DNA from: Amycolatopsis azurea DSM 43854
GTDB taxonomy: Bacteria > Actinomycetota > Actinomycetes > Mycobacteriales > Pseudonocardiaceae
Assembly: GCF_001995215.1 (NCBI RefSeq)
Contig: NZ_MUXN01000003.1
Coordinates: 1-64,000 of the forward strand
Direction: 5' to 3'
Length of the DNA stretch: 64,000 nucleotides
The position numbers and the translations under genes are program-made. Below, one piece after another: positions 16,979-26,199 of this stretch. Within the stretch, counting starts at the first letter, position 1. Every line of letters starts with the position of its first letter. The notes under the pieces are model-generated. The model saw only the letters and a list, made by a program, of their open reading frames with translations, made no database searches and was not told the origin of the DNA.

Positions 16979-18445
16979 TCAGCCGTACTGGGTCGAGCAC
17001 ACCGAGGAGCTCTCCAGGTAGCCCTTCCGCAGTGCCTCGATCCGCTCGAAACCGTTGTCCACGCGCTTGCCGTTGACGTCGGCCGAGACCAGGCTGTCCG
17101 GGCTCAGCAGGTCCGAAATGGCCTCGTCGAGGTCACCGGCCGAGAGCCGCAGCGTCGCGCCGGGCACCGAGCTGGCCTTCGCCCACGCGCCGACCAGGCA
17201 GGCGGTACGCAGTCCGGCGTTCGCGTTGTCGATCGACGCGCCGACACCCTTCTGGATGCCCATGGCGTAGCGGGACGCGATTTCCGAGAACGCGGCGAAG
17301 TCGCCCTTGCCCTCGCTCTGCCCGCTCTTCCATTCGGCCTCTTGGTCGACCGGCTGGGCGAGTTCGCGCAGCTTGGCCATGTCGATGCTGACGGTGTTGT
17401 TCGACGGGCAGTACGACGCGGGCGGGGTGCTGGGGCCGCCGGAGCAGCTGCCGTTGCCGTCCTCGGTGATCTCCGGACCCGGGACGCCGGCGCCCTTGAA
17501 GGCCTCGTCGAGGCTCTTCTTCAGGATCCCGATGATCTCGGCGTCGAGCTTCGCGTCGCCCTTGCCCTTGTCACCCTTGTCGAACGGGCGCTCGGTGATG
17601 CGCGCCTTGATGTTCTCCTCGTTCATCGCGGCGCATTCCTTCGGACCCTTCTCGAACCCGACCTGGAACGCGTACGTGCGGTCGAACGCGGTGCCGTGCG
17701 CGCCCTGCTTCGTCGCGCTGGTGCCCGCCTGGTCGCGGATCAGGAACAGCGACGCCATGACCTGGTTGAGGCCCTCGGAGGTGGAGAGCTTGTAGAACTT
17801 GCTCTTTTCCTCGGCGACCCAGCGGAAGTAGCCGCCGGCGAAGCAGTCGGCCTGCTGCTCCTTGACGATCGACGGGGTGTTCTTCTTGATGTTGGCCTTC
17901 TCGCCGAGCCGGTACTGCACGGCGTGCCCGAGTTCGTGCGCGAGCACGACGGCGCTCGCCATCTTCCCGAAGCGTTCGCGCAGCATCGGCAGCAGCACGC
18001 CGCGGTCCCACGCCACCGAGTCGTCCGGCGGGCAGTAGAAGGCGTTGACCAGGCCCTTGACGCTGCCGCACTTGGTGTCTTCGTCGTCGGAGCGCGCGCT
18101 GTAGGACAGCAGCGACTTCAGCGGCTCGTACTGCTGGCCGAAGTCGCGCGGCATGACCTCGGTCCAGTAGGTCTGCGCGTCGGCGATCGCGGCGATGGCG
18201 AGCTGGTCGTCTTCGGAGCCGTCCTCGTTGCGGACCTGCAGGTCCGGCTTGGGGGCGTCCGGCTTCAGCCCGCTCTCGAAGTGGGTGACCGGCAGACCGG
18301 CGATGTCACCGGCTCCCGGCTGGCTGCCCTGCTGGCCCCCGGCGGTGCCGCCCTTGTCGTTGCAGGCGCTGAGCCCGAGGGCCGCCACCGCCACGATCGC
18401 GATCAGAGCCGGGCGGCGAAAGCCCCGCAATCCCCCTTGGATCAT
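16979..18445 (-). CDS. Putative neutral zinc metallopeptidase, lipoprotein
   Basis: 488 residues. A signal sequence ends in the lipobox LSAC (about residue 25), so it should be anchored outside the membrane. The zinc site HELGHAVQ is followed by EQQADCFAGGYFRW, the pattern of the neutral zinc metallopeptidase family (PF04228-like, HEXXH plus a downstream Glu/Asp). The C-terminal part is alpha-helical with several Cys. ATG at 18445 was chosen to place the signal peptide at the N-terminus; TTG 18496 is an unlikely alternative. Substrate is unknown. It is divergent from the glucan phosphorylase gene. Confidence 0.85.
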   Translation of the reverse strand: MIQGGLRGFRRPALIAIVAVAALGLSACNDKGGTAGGQQGSQPGAGDIAGLPVTHFESGLKPDAPKPDLQVRNEDGSEDDQLAIAAIADAQTYWTEVMPRDFGQQYEPLKSLLSYSARSDDEDTKCGSVKGLVNAFYCPPDDSVAWDRGVLLPMLRERFGKMASAVVLAHELGHAVQYRLGEKANIKKNTPSIVKEQQADCFAGGYFRWVAEEKSKFYKLSTSEGLNQVMASLFLIRDQAGTSATKQGAHGTAFDRTYAFQVGFEKGPKECAAMNEENIKARITERPFDKGDKGKGDAKLDAEIIGILKKSLDEAFKGAGVPGPEITEDGNGSCSGGPSTPPASYCPSNNTVSIDMAKLRELAQPVDQEAEWKSGQSEGKGDFAAFSEIASRYAMGIQKGVGASIDNANAGLRTACLVGAWAKASSVPGATLRLSAGDLDEAISDLLSPDSLVSADVNGKRVDNGFERIEALRKGYLESSSVCSTQYG

Positions 18446-18591
18446 CTTCACTCGCTTGTCGTCAGGGCCCCGACCGGGCCGCGCGTACACCGGCAAGCAG
18501 GGACCCTACCCAGCGCTTATGGCCCGCGTGCAGGTAATCCCCGAAGTGGGTCTTGAGCGGGGCGGGGGCGGTCCCGATATGGTCGCTCCTC

Positions 18592-21132
18592 ATGAGAGCA
18601 GTCCGCCGGTTCACCGTCCGCGCGAGCCTGCCGGAGTCGCTCTCCGGCCTCGGTGACCTCGCCACGAATCTGCGCTGGACCTGGCACCCGCCCACGCGCG
18701 ACCTGTTCGCGTCGATGGACGCGGAGCTGTTCAACCGGGTTCGCGATCCGCTGCGGATGCTCACCGCCCTGCCCCCGGCCCGGCTCGACGAGCTGGCCGT
18801 CGACGACGCCTTCCTCGCTCACGCGCGCGAGGCGGTCGCCGATCTGGACCGATATCTCGCCGAGCCGCGCTGGTACCAGAAGCAGGACGACGCCGAGCTC
18901 CCGCCCGCCGTCGCGTACTTCTCGATGGAGTTCGGCGTCACCGAGGCATTGCCGAACTACTCCGGCGGCCTCGGCGTGCTCGCCGGGGACCACCTCAAGG
19001 CCGCGTCGGACCTCGGCGTGCCGATGATCGGCGTCGGGCTGCTCTACCGCGCCGGGTACTTCCGGCAGGCGCTGTCGCTCGACGGCTGGCAGGTCGAGCA
19101 CTACCCGGTGATCGACCCGAACGCCTTCCCGCTGGAACTGCTGACCGACGGCGGTGAGCCGGTGGTGGTCGACGTCGCCATGCCCGCCGGGCGGACCCTG
19201 CACGCGCAGATCTGGAAGGCCAGGGTCGGCCGGATCCCGCTGCTGCTGCTCGACACCGACACCGAGGCCAACGACGAGGACCTGCGCGCGGTCACCGACC
19301 GGCTCTACGGCGGCGACGCGGACCACCGCATCCGGCAGGAGATCCTGGCCGGGATCGGCGGCTTCCGCGCGGTGCGGCGCTACTGCGAGCTGACCGGGCA
19401 TCCGCAGCCGAAGGTGTTCCACACCAACGAAGGCCACGCCGGTTTCCTCGGGCTGGAACGCGCCCGCGAGATCATCCAGGCCGACGGGCTGGCGTTCGAC
19501 GAGGCACTGCCCGCCGTCCGCGCCGGCACCGTGTTCACCACGCACACGCCGGTCAGCGCCGGGATCGACCGGTTCCCCGTCGACCTCGTCCAGCGGTACT
19601 TCACCGACGGCAGGCTGGTCCCGGACGTCGACCCGCGCCGGGTGCTCGCGCTCGGCGCGGAGGACAACCCCGGCCTGTTCAACATGGCGCACATGGGCCT
19701 GCGGCTCGCCCAGCGCGCGAACGGCGTCTCGGCGCTGCACGGCCGGGTGTCGCGGAGGATGTTCTCCCGGCTGTGGCCCGGATTCGACTTCGACGAGGTG
19801 CCCGTCTCCTCGGTCACCAACGGCGTCCACGGCCCGACCTGGGTGGCGCGCGAACTGAGCGCGCTGCTCGGACGCAACCACGAGGAGCTGGGGCTCGACG
19901 GCGCGCGGGGGAAGCCGCTGCGGGACGGCGTCAGCGACGAGCAGCTGTGGGCGCTGCGGCGTGAGCTGCGGGAGAAGCTGGTCGCCGAGGTGCGGCGCCG
20001 GGTGCGGGCCGCGTGGATGCAGCGCGGCGCGTCCGCGCTCGAACTCGGCTGGACCGACACGGTCTTCGACCCGGACGTGCTGACCGTCGGGTTCGCGCGC
20101 CGCGTGCCGACGTACAAACGGCTGACGCTGATGCTGCGCGACCCGGAGCGCCTGCGCGCGCTGCTGCTGGACGAGCGGCGCCCGATCCAGCTGGTCGTCG
20201 CGGGCAAGTCGCATCCGGCCGACGAGGGCGGCAAGCAGCTGATCCAGCAGATCGTCCGGTTCGTCGACGATCCCGAGGTGCGGCGCCGGATCGTCTTCCT
20301 CCCCGACTACGACATGTCCATGGCGCGCTACCTCTACCGCGGCTGCGACGTCTGGCTGAACACGCCGGTGCGGCAGCTGGAGGCGTGCGGGACCTCGGGG
20401 ATGAAGTCCGCGCTCAACGGCGGCCTCAACCTGTCCATCCGCGACGGCTGGTGGGACGAGTGCTACGACGGCAGCAACGGCTGGGCGATCCCGACCGCGG
20501 ACGGCGTCGCCGACCCGCTGCGCCGCGACGAACTCGAGGCCGCGGCGCTCTACGACCTGCTGGGCCACCAGATCGCGCCGCTGTTCTACGACCGCGACGC
20601 GGGCGGTGTGCCCGGCGGCTGGCTGTCGATGGTGTGGCACACGCTGGAGACCCTCGGGCCGCGCGTGCAGGCCTCGCGGATGGTCCGGGAGTACGTCGAG
20701 TCCGGTTACCTGCCCGCTTCCCGGATGGTCGCGGAAGCCACGGGTGACGGGTACCGCGGCGCGCTTTCGCTCGCCGACTACCGGACCAAACTCGACGTCT
20801 CCTGGCCGCGGGTGCGGATCTTCGACACCGAACTGCTCATCGAGGACGCCGCCCCGCTGGTCACCGGGACCGAGGTGACCATCCGGGCGCGGATCGACCT
20901 CGCCGGTCTCGAACCGTCCGAAGTGGACGTTCAGGCCGTCGTCGGGAAGGTGGGCGACGGGGACGAGCTGAGCGAGCCCCTCACTGTCCCGATGTCCGGC
21001 GACGGGATCGGCGCGTTCGCCGCCCGGCTGAAACTGCCGCATCCGGGTTCGATCGGCTACACCGTCCGCGTGCTGCCGAAACACCGTCTGCTGGCCACTC
21101 CCGCCGAACTCGCCCGCGTCGTCCACGCGTGA
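18592..21132 (+). CDS. glgP: Alpha-glucan (glycogen/maltodextrin) phosphorylase
   Basis: 846 residues. An N-terminal DUF3417 region (about 1-110, LSGLGDLATNLRWTWHP) precedes the GT35 phosphorylase domain, with YFSMEFGVTEALPNYSGGLGVLAGDHLK, HTNEGHAGF and the PLP-lysine motif GTSGMKSALNGG. The C-terminal about 100 residues form a beta-rich extension. It phosphorolyses alpha-1,4-glucans to glucose-1-phosphate in the cytosol. The DUF3417 form is the usual actinobacterial type. ATG at 18592 matches the conserved N-terminus MRAVRRFTV. Some relatives act on maltooligosaccharides rather than glycogen. Confidence 0.93.
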   Translation: MRAVRRFTVRASLPESLSGLGDLATNLRWTWHPPTRDLFASMDAELFNRVRDPLRMLTALPPARLDELAVDDAFLAHAREAVADLDRYLAEPRWYQKQDDAELPPAVAYFSMEFGVTEALPNYSGGLGVLAGDHLKAASDLGVPMIGVGLLYRAGYFRQALSLDGWQVEHYPVIDPNAFPLELLTDGGEPVVVDVAMPAGRTLHAQIWKARVGRIPLLLLDTDTEANDEDLRAVTDRLYGGDADHRIRQEILAGIGGFRAVRRYCELTGHPQPKVFHTNEGHAGFLGLERAREIIQADGLAFDEALPAVRAGTVFTTHTPVSAGIDRFPVDLVQRYFTDGRLVPDVDPRRVLALGAEDNPGLFNMAHMGLRLAQRANGVSALHGRVSRRMFSRLWPGFDFDEVPVSSVTNGVHGPTWVARELSALLGRNHEELGLDGARGKPLRDGVSDEQLWALRRELREKLVAEVRRRVRAAWMQRGASALELGWTDTVFDPDVLTVGFARRVPTYKRLTLMLRDPERLRALLLDERRPIQLVVAGKSHPADEGGKQLIQQIVRFVDDPEVRRRIVFLPDYDMSMARYLYRGCDVWLNTPVRQLEACGTSGMKSALNGGLNLSIRDGWWDECYDGSNGWAIPTADGVADPLRRDELEAAALYDLLGHQIAPLFYDRDAGGVPGGWLSMVWHTLETLGPRVQASRMVREYVESGYLPASRMVAEATGDGYRGALSLADYRTKLDVSWPRVRIFDTELLIEDAAPLVTGTEVTIRARIDLAGLEPSEVDVQAVVGKVGDGDELSEPLTVPMSGDGIGAFAARLKLPHPGSIGYTVRVLPKHRLLATPAELARVVHA

Positions 21133-21485
21133 CTCAGCCCAGGAACGGCGGCCCTTGGACGACTACGTCGCGATCCTGGAACAGCTGACCAGAAGCGCGC
21201 GGTACTCGGGGATTCCCCCGCGCACACTCCCCGGCGGGCATCGCATCCGGCCGGATCGGGGCCGGGTTCGCCGCGGCCGCACGGTGGCCCCCGTGCGGCC
21301 GTTTCCAGGGCTCGGTCTGAGCGACCGGTTCGAGTTCGAGCCGCACATTCAGGCACTGGGCATGGCCGCCACCGCCGTCAAGCCGGTACCGAACAAAAGA
21401 AACCATCGATTCTCGATTTCCGCCGAACAATGCGGAACAGGCGGGTGAAATACACTTTGCCGGGCCGATCCTGAATCGCGGAGGA
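21133..21485. other. Intergenic stretch with a GC hairpin
   Basis: 353 bp without a convincing gene. A 10-bp perfect inverted repeat with a 6-base loop at 21275-21300 may terminate glgP transcription. A weak open frame from TTG 21155 runs through this hairpin to 21448, lacks family resemblance and a ribosome binding site, and was not accepted. The AT-richer last 80 bp probably hold the promoter of the next gene. Confidence 0.6.
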
Positions 21486-22319
21486 ATGGTGGCTTCGGCG
21501 AAAGAGACGAAAACATCGCGCAGGGCCAAGGACCGGTTGCACCATATCCACGCCCGAGCCGGGATCCAGCAGGACGGGCTGCGCCGCGCGCTGGGACCGG
21601 AACTGCGGGACATCTGGGGTGTCGCGGACGACGCCGAGCCCGGCAGGGTGCGCGAGATCGTCCTTTTGCGGTTGAACCGCGTCCTCGAACGGTTCGCCGA
21701 CCCGCTCATGCCGGAGATCGTCTGGACCGCCTACAACCTCGGCGTGGATCCGGTGAACGGCGGGGCGGGCATGGTCGGCCGGATCAGGACGATGGTCAAG
21801 CGGGGCAGGGTGGCGGTGTCCGAGCGGACCTGCACCCGCCGCTTCTACGACTTCCTGGGGACCGTCAAGAACAGCTTGGACGGTTTCCAGGAAGACCTCA
21901 CCGGCGAAGACTTCAGGGTCGCTTCGGGATGGATCTCCGGCAACGTCCGTCCGGAGCGGGAGCAGAACGACGGCGCCCTGCGCGACCCCGTCCCCTCGGT
22001 CATGCGGATGTTCCTCGACGGCACGGTGTGGGGCCCGGCGGACGAGGCGGGCGCGCCGGTCCCGGCCCGGCTCGGCACACACGGCGACTGGCTCTGCGTC
22101 TTCACCGACGAACGCCTGCTGGCCGAGTACCGCGCGATCACCGGTGCCGGCTGGGCTCGGATCCGTCCCCGGACCGGCCGCGAGGTCGTGCTCGCGGCCG
22201 CCAGGCGCGAGGTGGCGACGGGTGTCCTGGTCAACCCCAGGCCGACGCGGGGCGCCGGGATCCACGCGGCGCTCCCGCTCTCCCCGGACTCGATCGCCCG
22301 GCTGGCGATCCGCCGCTAG
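21486..22319 (+). CDS. Hypothetical protein with C-terminal SseB/SAV_915-like domain
   Basis: 277 residues. The C-terminal about 80 residues (GDWLCVFTDERLLAEYRAI ... AALPLSPDSIARLA) resemble the SseB/SAV_915 family of small actinobacterial proteins of unknown role. The N-terminal about 180 residues (basic start, then helical, with WTAYNLGVDPVNGG) match nothing I recognise. No signal peptide is seen. GGAGG lies immediately before ATG 21486, so translation may start at the adjacent GTG 21489. Its stop overlaps the convergent rhodanese stop by two bases. Confidence 0.6.
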   Translation: MVASAKETKTSRRAKDRLHHIHARAGIQQDGLRRALGPELRDIWGVADDAEPGRVREIVLLRLNRVLERFADPLMPEIVWTAYNLGVDPVNGGAGMVGRIRTMVKRGRVAVSERTCTRRFYDFLGTVKNSLDGFQEDLTGEDFRVASGWISGNVRPEREQNDGALRDPVPSVMRMFLDGTVWGPADEAGAPVPARLGTHGDWLCVFTDERLLAEYRAITGAGWARIRPRTGREVVLAAARREVATGVLVNPRPTRGAGIHAALPLSPDSIARLAIRR

Positions 22320-22711
22320 GGAACGGCGGGGGTGCCACCCTCGCGGATCGGGAGGCCCGCCGAACGCCAGGCGCGGAACCCGCCTTCGAGATCGGTGGCG
22401 CCGGGGAGGCCGAGCCGCCTGAGGTCGGCGGCGGCCAGGCTCGACGAGTACCCCTCGTTGCACACGACGATCACCGTCGAGTCCGGCTTCACCTCCGGCA
22501 GCCGCCATTCGCTGTCCGGCGCGAGCCGCCACTCGAGATGGATCCGCTCGACGACCACCGAGCCCGGGATCTCGCCCTCTTCGAGCCGGTTGACGTGCGG
22601 CCGGATGTCCACGATCAGGGCGCCGTCGCGCTGCAGCCGTTGTGCCTGCTCGGGCTCCGCCCGGTCCAGCCCGGACCGGGCGGCGGCCAGCAGGTCGTCG
22701 ATCGCGCTCAT
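22316..22711 (-). CDS. Rhodanese-like domain protein
   Basis: 131 residues, a single rhodanese domain: LIVDIRPHVNRLEEGEIPGSVVVERIHLEW, then the active-site loop CNEGYSSSLAA with the catalytic Cys, then GLPGATDLEGGFRAW. Rhodanese domains transfer sulfane sulfur as enzyme persulfide. ATG at 22711 overlaps the TGA of the cysteine dioxygenase gene (ATGA), so the two are translationally coupled. This makes a role in handling sulfur derived from cysteine likely. Confidence 0.9.
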   Translation of the reverse strand: MSAIDDLLAAARSGLDRAEPEQAQRLQRDGALIVDIRPHVNRLEEGEIPGSVVVERIHLEWRLAPDSEWRLPEVKPDSTVIVVCNEGYSSSLAAADLRRLGLPGATDLEGGFRAWRSAGLPIREGGTPAVP

Positions 22712-23256
22712 CGTCCCAGTATCGGGGCCAGCGAGGGGATCTCGGCGGGGACTTCGGCGAGCGTGCCGTACTCCCGGGTCGCGACCAGCGGCGGGGAGTA
22801 GGCGTGGACGCTGGCGGCGGGCTCGGTGCCGATGCCGGTCACCTGGTGCGCGCGCCCCGCGCCGAAGCCGATGCCCTCGCCCGCGACGTGCGTGCGGCGC
22901 CGGACCGGGCCGCCCGGGTAGCGGTACTCCTCGCCGAGTTCGCCCTGGAGCACGGTGAACGAGCCGGACGCGCCACCGTGGTCGTGCGGTTTGGTCCGCT
23001 GGCCGGGCAGCCAGGACAGCAGCCACAGCTCGACGCCGTCGGTCAGCGCGAGCCGCGCCCACCAGCGGTGGTCCTCGTCGAACCGCAGCAGACCGCGCAG
23101 GCCCGTGGTCAGTTCGGTGGTGACGGTGGAGGTCAGGTCGGCCAGCTCCCTGGGCGTCCAGAGCAGGCGCTCGGGGTGCAGCAGTTCCGGTAGCAGCGGG
23201 TCGACCAGCTGGGGGTGGATCTCGAAGTCCTGACGGGACGAGACGGAAGTGGTCAC
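22708..23256 (-). CDS. Cysteine dioxygenase family protein
   Basis: 182 residues, cupin fold. The metal-binding motif KPHDHGGASGSFTVLQGELGEEYRY (His-X-His plus Glu-like position) and the later GAGRAHQV with the third His match bacterial cysteine dioxygenases. The enzyme oxidises L-cysteine to cysteine sulfinate with O2 and Fe(II). GTG at 23256 has GAGGAG with about 8 bp spacing. It is coupled to a rhodanese gene. A probable cysteine-containing leader peptide precedes it at 23346-23450. Related thiol dioxygenases such as 3-mercaptopropionate dioxygenase are the alternative. Confidence 0.88.
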   Translation of the reverse strand: MTTSVSSRQDFEIHPQLVDPLLPELLHPERLLWTPRELADLTSTVTTELTTGLRGLLRFDEDHRWWARLALTDGVELWLLSWLPGQRTKPHDHGGASGSFTVLQGELGEEYRYPGGPVRRRTHVAGEGIGFGAGRAHQVTGIGTEPAASVHAYSPPLVATREYGTLAEVPAEIPSLAPILGR

Positions 23257-23345
23257 GGTGAGGCTCCTCGTGAAGGTTCGCGGGCGGGGCCGGACGCGGC
23301 GCGACACGGGTCTTCCGGCACGCGGGTGCCGGGGAAGAGCGGAAT

Positions 23346-23450
23346 TCAGCCGTGTCGCGCGGTGGTACACCCGGACGAGGCGACGAGGAGCAGGTCGATG
23401 GTGCGACGGCGCCAGAAAGAACCCCCGATGACGGGGAAGGCGGCGGCCAC
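23346..23450 (-). CDS. Probable leader peptide upstream of cysteine dioxygenase
   Basis: 34 codons from GTG 23450 (38 from GTG 23462), ending 90 bp before the cysteine dioxygenase start. The core RRRTIDLLLVASSGC resembles the short actinobacterial leader peptides (pattern R-R-H/T-I/V-D-L-L-R-V-A-S-x-x-C) found before sulfur-metabolism genes. In mycobacteria such Cys-containing short frames act as cysteine-responsive attenuators. No clear ribosome binding site is visible and the start is uncertain. The call rests on the motif and position only. Confidence 0.45.
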   Translation of the reverse strand: MAAAFPVIGGSFWRRRTIDLLLVASSGCTTARHG

Positions 23451-23583
23451 GGACCTGATCACGGTCCCGATCGTGCCACAGCGTCCTGCCAGGAGTCGTT
23501 CCGTCCCACTCCCTGGACCTGCCGCTTTCCACCGACCGGCGGCCCGGTGCACACGCGCGCGCGTGTCCGGACACAATGGGCGC

Positions 23584-24396
23584 GTGAGCGAGCCGATCCA
23601 GCCCAGCGAACTTGACGACCTCGTGGTGAGGATGACCGGTGTCGGGGTCCGCCGAACAGGCAACGACCTCCTCGCCGACCTCGACTGGACCGTGGAACTG
23701 GACGAGCGCTGGGTGGTGCTCGGCCCGAACGGCGCGGGCAAGACCACCCTGCTCCGGCTGGCCGCGGCCGAACTCCACCCGACCTCGGGAACGGTCGACC
23801 TGCTCGGCGACCGGATCGGCAAGGTCAACATCTTCGAGCTGCGCCCGCGGATCGGGTTCACCTCGGCCGCGATCGCCCAGCGGGTGCCCGCCGAGGAACG
23901 CGTCCTCGACGTCGTGGTGAGCGCCGGGTACGCCGTCGTCGGCCGCTGGCGTGAGGAATACGACAGGCTCGACACCGACCGCGCCGTCGAACTGCTGACC
24001 GCGCTGGGCATCCCGCACCTGGCCGAGCGCACTTTCGGCACGCTGTCCGAAGGCGAGCGCAAGCGGACGCTGATCGCGCGTTCGCTGATGACCGACCCCG
24101 AGATGCTGCTGCTCGACGAGCCCGCCGCCGGGCTCGACCTCGGCGGCCGCGAGGACCTCGTCGCCCGCCTGTCCGAGCTGGCCCTCGACCCGGAGGCCCC
24201 GGCGATGGTGCTCGTCACCCATCACGTGGAAGAAATCCCGCCGGGGTTCACCCACGCGCTGCTGCTGCGCGACGGCCGCGCGGTCGCGTCCGGTCTCGTC
24301 GACGACGTCGTGACCAGCGACAACCTGTCCAAGACGTTCGACCAGGACCTCCTGCTCGAACGGTCCGGTGATCGCTTCTTCGCCCGTCGCCGTTGA
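23584..24396 (+). CDS. Stand-alone ABC transporter ATP-binding protein
   Basis: 270 residues, one ABC domain: Walker A GPNGAGKTT, signature LSEGERKR, Walker B LLLDEPAAGLDL and an H-loop THHVEE. No permease or binding protein lies next to it. The sequence resembles the YlmA/ModF-like group of isolated ATPases. GTG at 23584 is the first start inside the conserved region; the longer frame upstream runs antisense through the leader region. Partner and substrate are unknown. Confidence 0.82.
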   Translation: MSEPIQPSELDDLVVRMTGVGVRRTGNDLLADLDWTVELDERWVVLGPNGAGKTTLLRLAAAELHPTSGTVDLLGDRIGKVNIFELRPRIGFTSAAIAQRVPAEERVLDVVVSAGYAVVGRWREEYDRLDTDRAVELLTALGIPHLAERTFGTLSEGERKRTLIARSLMTDPEMLLLDEPAAGLDLGGREDLVARLSELALDPEAPAMVLVTHHVEEIPPGFTHALLLRDGRAVASGLVDDVVTSDNLSKTFDQDLLLERSGDRFFARRR

Positions 24397-24451
24397 CGGG
24401 TCGTACTGACCGGTAGCCTGCAATCTGTCTTGGACGGTTAAGGAGGACGGC

Positions 24452-25231
24452 GTGGGAGAGTTCGTAAGTCTCGAGGTCGAAGGCGGGGTCGGGACGATCC
24501 GGCTGGACCGCCCGCCGGTCAACGCGCTGAACAACCAGGTGCAGGCCGAGCTGGCCGAAGCGGCCCGTGAGGCCTCCGAGCGCGACGACGTGCGCGCGGT
24601 GATCCTCTACGGCGGCGAGAAGACCTTCGCGGGCGGCGCGGACATCAAGGAGATGGCCGAGCGCACCTACCCCGAGATCGCGAAGTTCGGCGCGGCGCTG
24701 ACGGCGTCGCTGGCCACCATCGCGAACATCCCGAAGCCGGTCGTCGCGGCCATCACCGGTTACGCGCTCGGCGGCGGGCTCGAACTCGCGCTGACCGCGG
24801 ACCGCCGGATCGCCGGCGACAACGTCAAGGTCGGCCAGCCGGAGATCCAGCTCGGCGTCATCCCCGGCGCGGGCGGCACACAGCGCCTCGCGCGGCTCAT
24901 CGGCCCGAGCAAGACCAAGGACCTCGTGTTCACCGGCCGCTTCGTGAAGGCCGAAGAGGCGCTGGCGCTGGGCATCCTCGACGAGGTCGTGGCACCGGAC
25001 GACGTCTACGCGGCCGCGCACAAGTGGGCCTCGCAGTTCGCGAACGGTCCCGCCGTCGCCCTGCGCGCCGCGAAGGCCGCGATCGACGGCGGTCTCGACA
25101 CCGACCTCGCGAGCGGTCTCAAGCTCGAATCCCACCTCTTCGCCGCGCTCTGGGCGACCGAGGACCAGCGCAACGGCATGAAGTCGTTCATCGAAAACGG
25201 CCCTGGCAAGGCCACCTTCGAGGGGAAGTAA
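24452..25231 (+). CDS. Enoyl-CoA hydratase/isomerase family protein
   Basis: 259 residues, full-length crotonase. The oxyanion-hole segments AGGADIKEMAE and ALGGGLELALTADRRIAG are present, and the catalytic Glu lies in QPEIQLGVIPGAGGTQRL, which also carries the second Glu equivalent used by classical hydratases. It probably hydrates 2-enoyl-CoA in fatty-acid beta-oxidation. GTG at 24452 follows an AGGAGG ribosome binding site. A methyltransferase gene starts 5 bp downstream. Confidence 0.9.
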   Translation: MGEFVSLEVEGGVGTIRLDRPPVNALNNQVQAELAEAAREASERDDVRAVILYGGEKTFAGGADIKEMAERTYPEIAKFGAALTASLATIANIPKPVVAAITGYALGGGLELALTADRRIAGDNVKVGQPEIQLGVIPGAGGTQRLARLIGPSKTKDLVFTGRFVKAEEALALGILDEVVAPDDVYAAAHKWASQFANGPAVALRAAKAAIDGGLDTDLASGLKLESHLFAALWATEDQRNGMKSFIENGPGKATFEGK

Positions 25232-25236
25232 GCACG

Positions 25237-26199
25237 ATGACCCAGGTGAACGACCCGGCGCCGAACCCGCACGCCACCGCCGAAGAGGTCAAGGCCGCCT
25301 TCGACGACCCCAAGCTCGCCAACGTGCTCTACCACGACTGGGAAGCCGGGACCTACGACGAGAAGTGGTCCATCTCCTACGACGAGCGCTGCATCACCTA
25401 CGCGACGGACGTGTTCAACGCCGTCGCCGGTGAAGACGGCCAGCCGTACCCGACCGCGATGGAACTGGGCAGCGGCACCGGTTTCTTCCTGCTGAACCTG
25501 ATGCAGGGCGGGGTGATCAAGAAGGGTTCGGTCACCGACCTCTCGCCCGGCATGGTCCAGGTCGCGCTGCGCAACGCCGAAAACCTCGGCCTCGATGTCG
25601 ACGGCCGGGTCGCCGACGCGGAGCGGATCCCTTACGAGGACAACAGCTTCGACCTCGTCGTCGGGCACGCGGTGCTGCACCACATCCCGGACGTCCGCGC
25701 GGCGTTCGCCGAGGTGCTGCGGGTGCTGAAGCCGGGCGGCCGGTTCGTCTTCGCGGGCGAGCCGACGAAGGTCGGTGACTTCTACGCGCGCAAACTCGGC
25801 CAGATCACGTGGTACCTCACCACCAACCTGACCAAGATCCCGGTGCTGAACGGCTGGCGTCGTCCGCAGGAGGAACTCGACGAGTCCTCCCGCGCGGCCG
25901 CGCTGGAGGCCGTGGTCGACATCCACACCTTCGACCCGTCCGACCTCGAGTCGATGGCCCGCGGCGCGGGCGCGCAGGACGTCCGCGCGGTCACCGAGGA
26001 GTTCGCCGCCGCGCTCGCGGGCTGGCCGATCCGGACCTTCGAAGCCGCCGTGCCGCAGGAGAAACTGACCCTGCGCTGGCGCCTGTTCGCGTACCGGCTG
26101 TGGCTGCGGCTGTCCGCTTTGGACAAGAAGCTGCTCGCGAAGGTGCTGCCGCGCGAACTGTTCTACAACGTGATGATCACCGGTACCAAGCGTCCGTAG
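25237..26199 (+). CDS. Class I SAM-dependent methyltransferase
   Basis: 320 residues. The Methyltransf_11/25 domain shows motif I MELGSGTGFFLLNLM, the acidic segment TDLSPGMVQVALRNAE, VVGHAVLHHIPDVRAAF and LKPGGRFVFAGEP. The C-terminal 110 residues form a helical extension. Similar proteins are annotated as UbiE-like or small-molecule methyltransferases; the substrate is unknown. The ATG is 5 bp after the crotonase stop, and the following methyltransferase GTG directly abuts its TAG, so the three genes form an operon. Confidence 0.85.
   Translation: MTQVNDPAPNPHATAEEVKAAFDDPKLANVLYHDWEAGTYDEKWSISYDERCITYATDVFNAVAGEDGQPYPTAMELGSGTGFFLLNLMQGGVIKKGSVTDLSPGMVQVALRNAENLGLDVDGRVADAERIPYEDNSFDLVVGHAVLHHIPDVRAAFAEVLRVLKPGGRFVFAGEPTKVGDFYARKLGQITWYLTTNLTKIPVLNGWRRPQEELDESSRAAALEAVVDIHTFDPSDLESMARGAGAQDVRAVTEEFAAALAGWPIRTFEAAVPQEKLTLRWRLFAYRLWLRLSALDKKLLAKVLPRELFYNVMITGTKRP

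Noticed and set aside
18517..21126. 869-codon reverse open frame antisense to glgP
   Set aside because: High-GC shadow frame. Composition is Arg/Pro/Val-rich with no family match, and the plus strand carries a complete phosphorylase.
21155..21448. 97-codon frame after glgP starting with TTG
   Set aside because: Runs through a hairpin, lacks a ribosome binding site and a family match.
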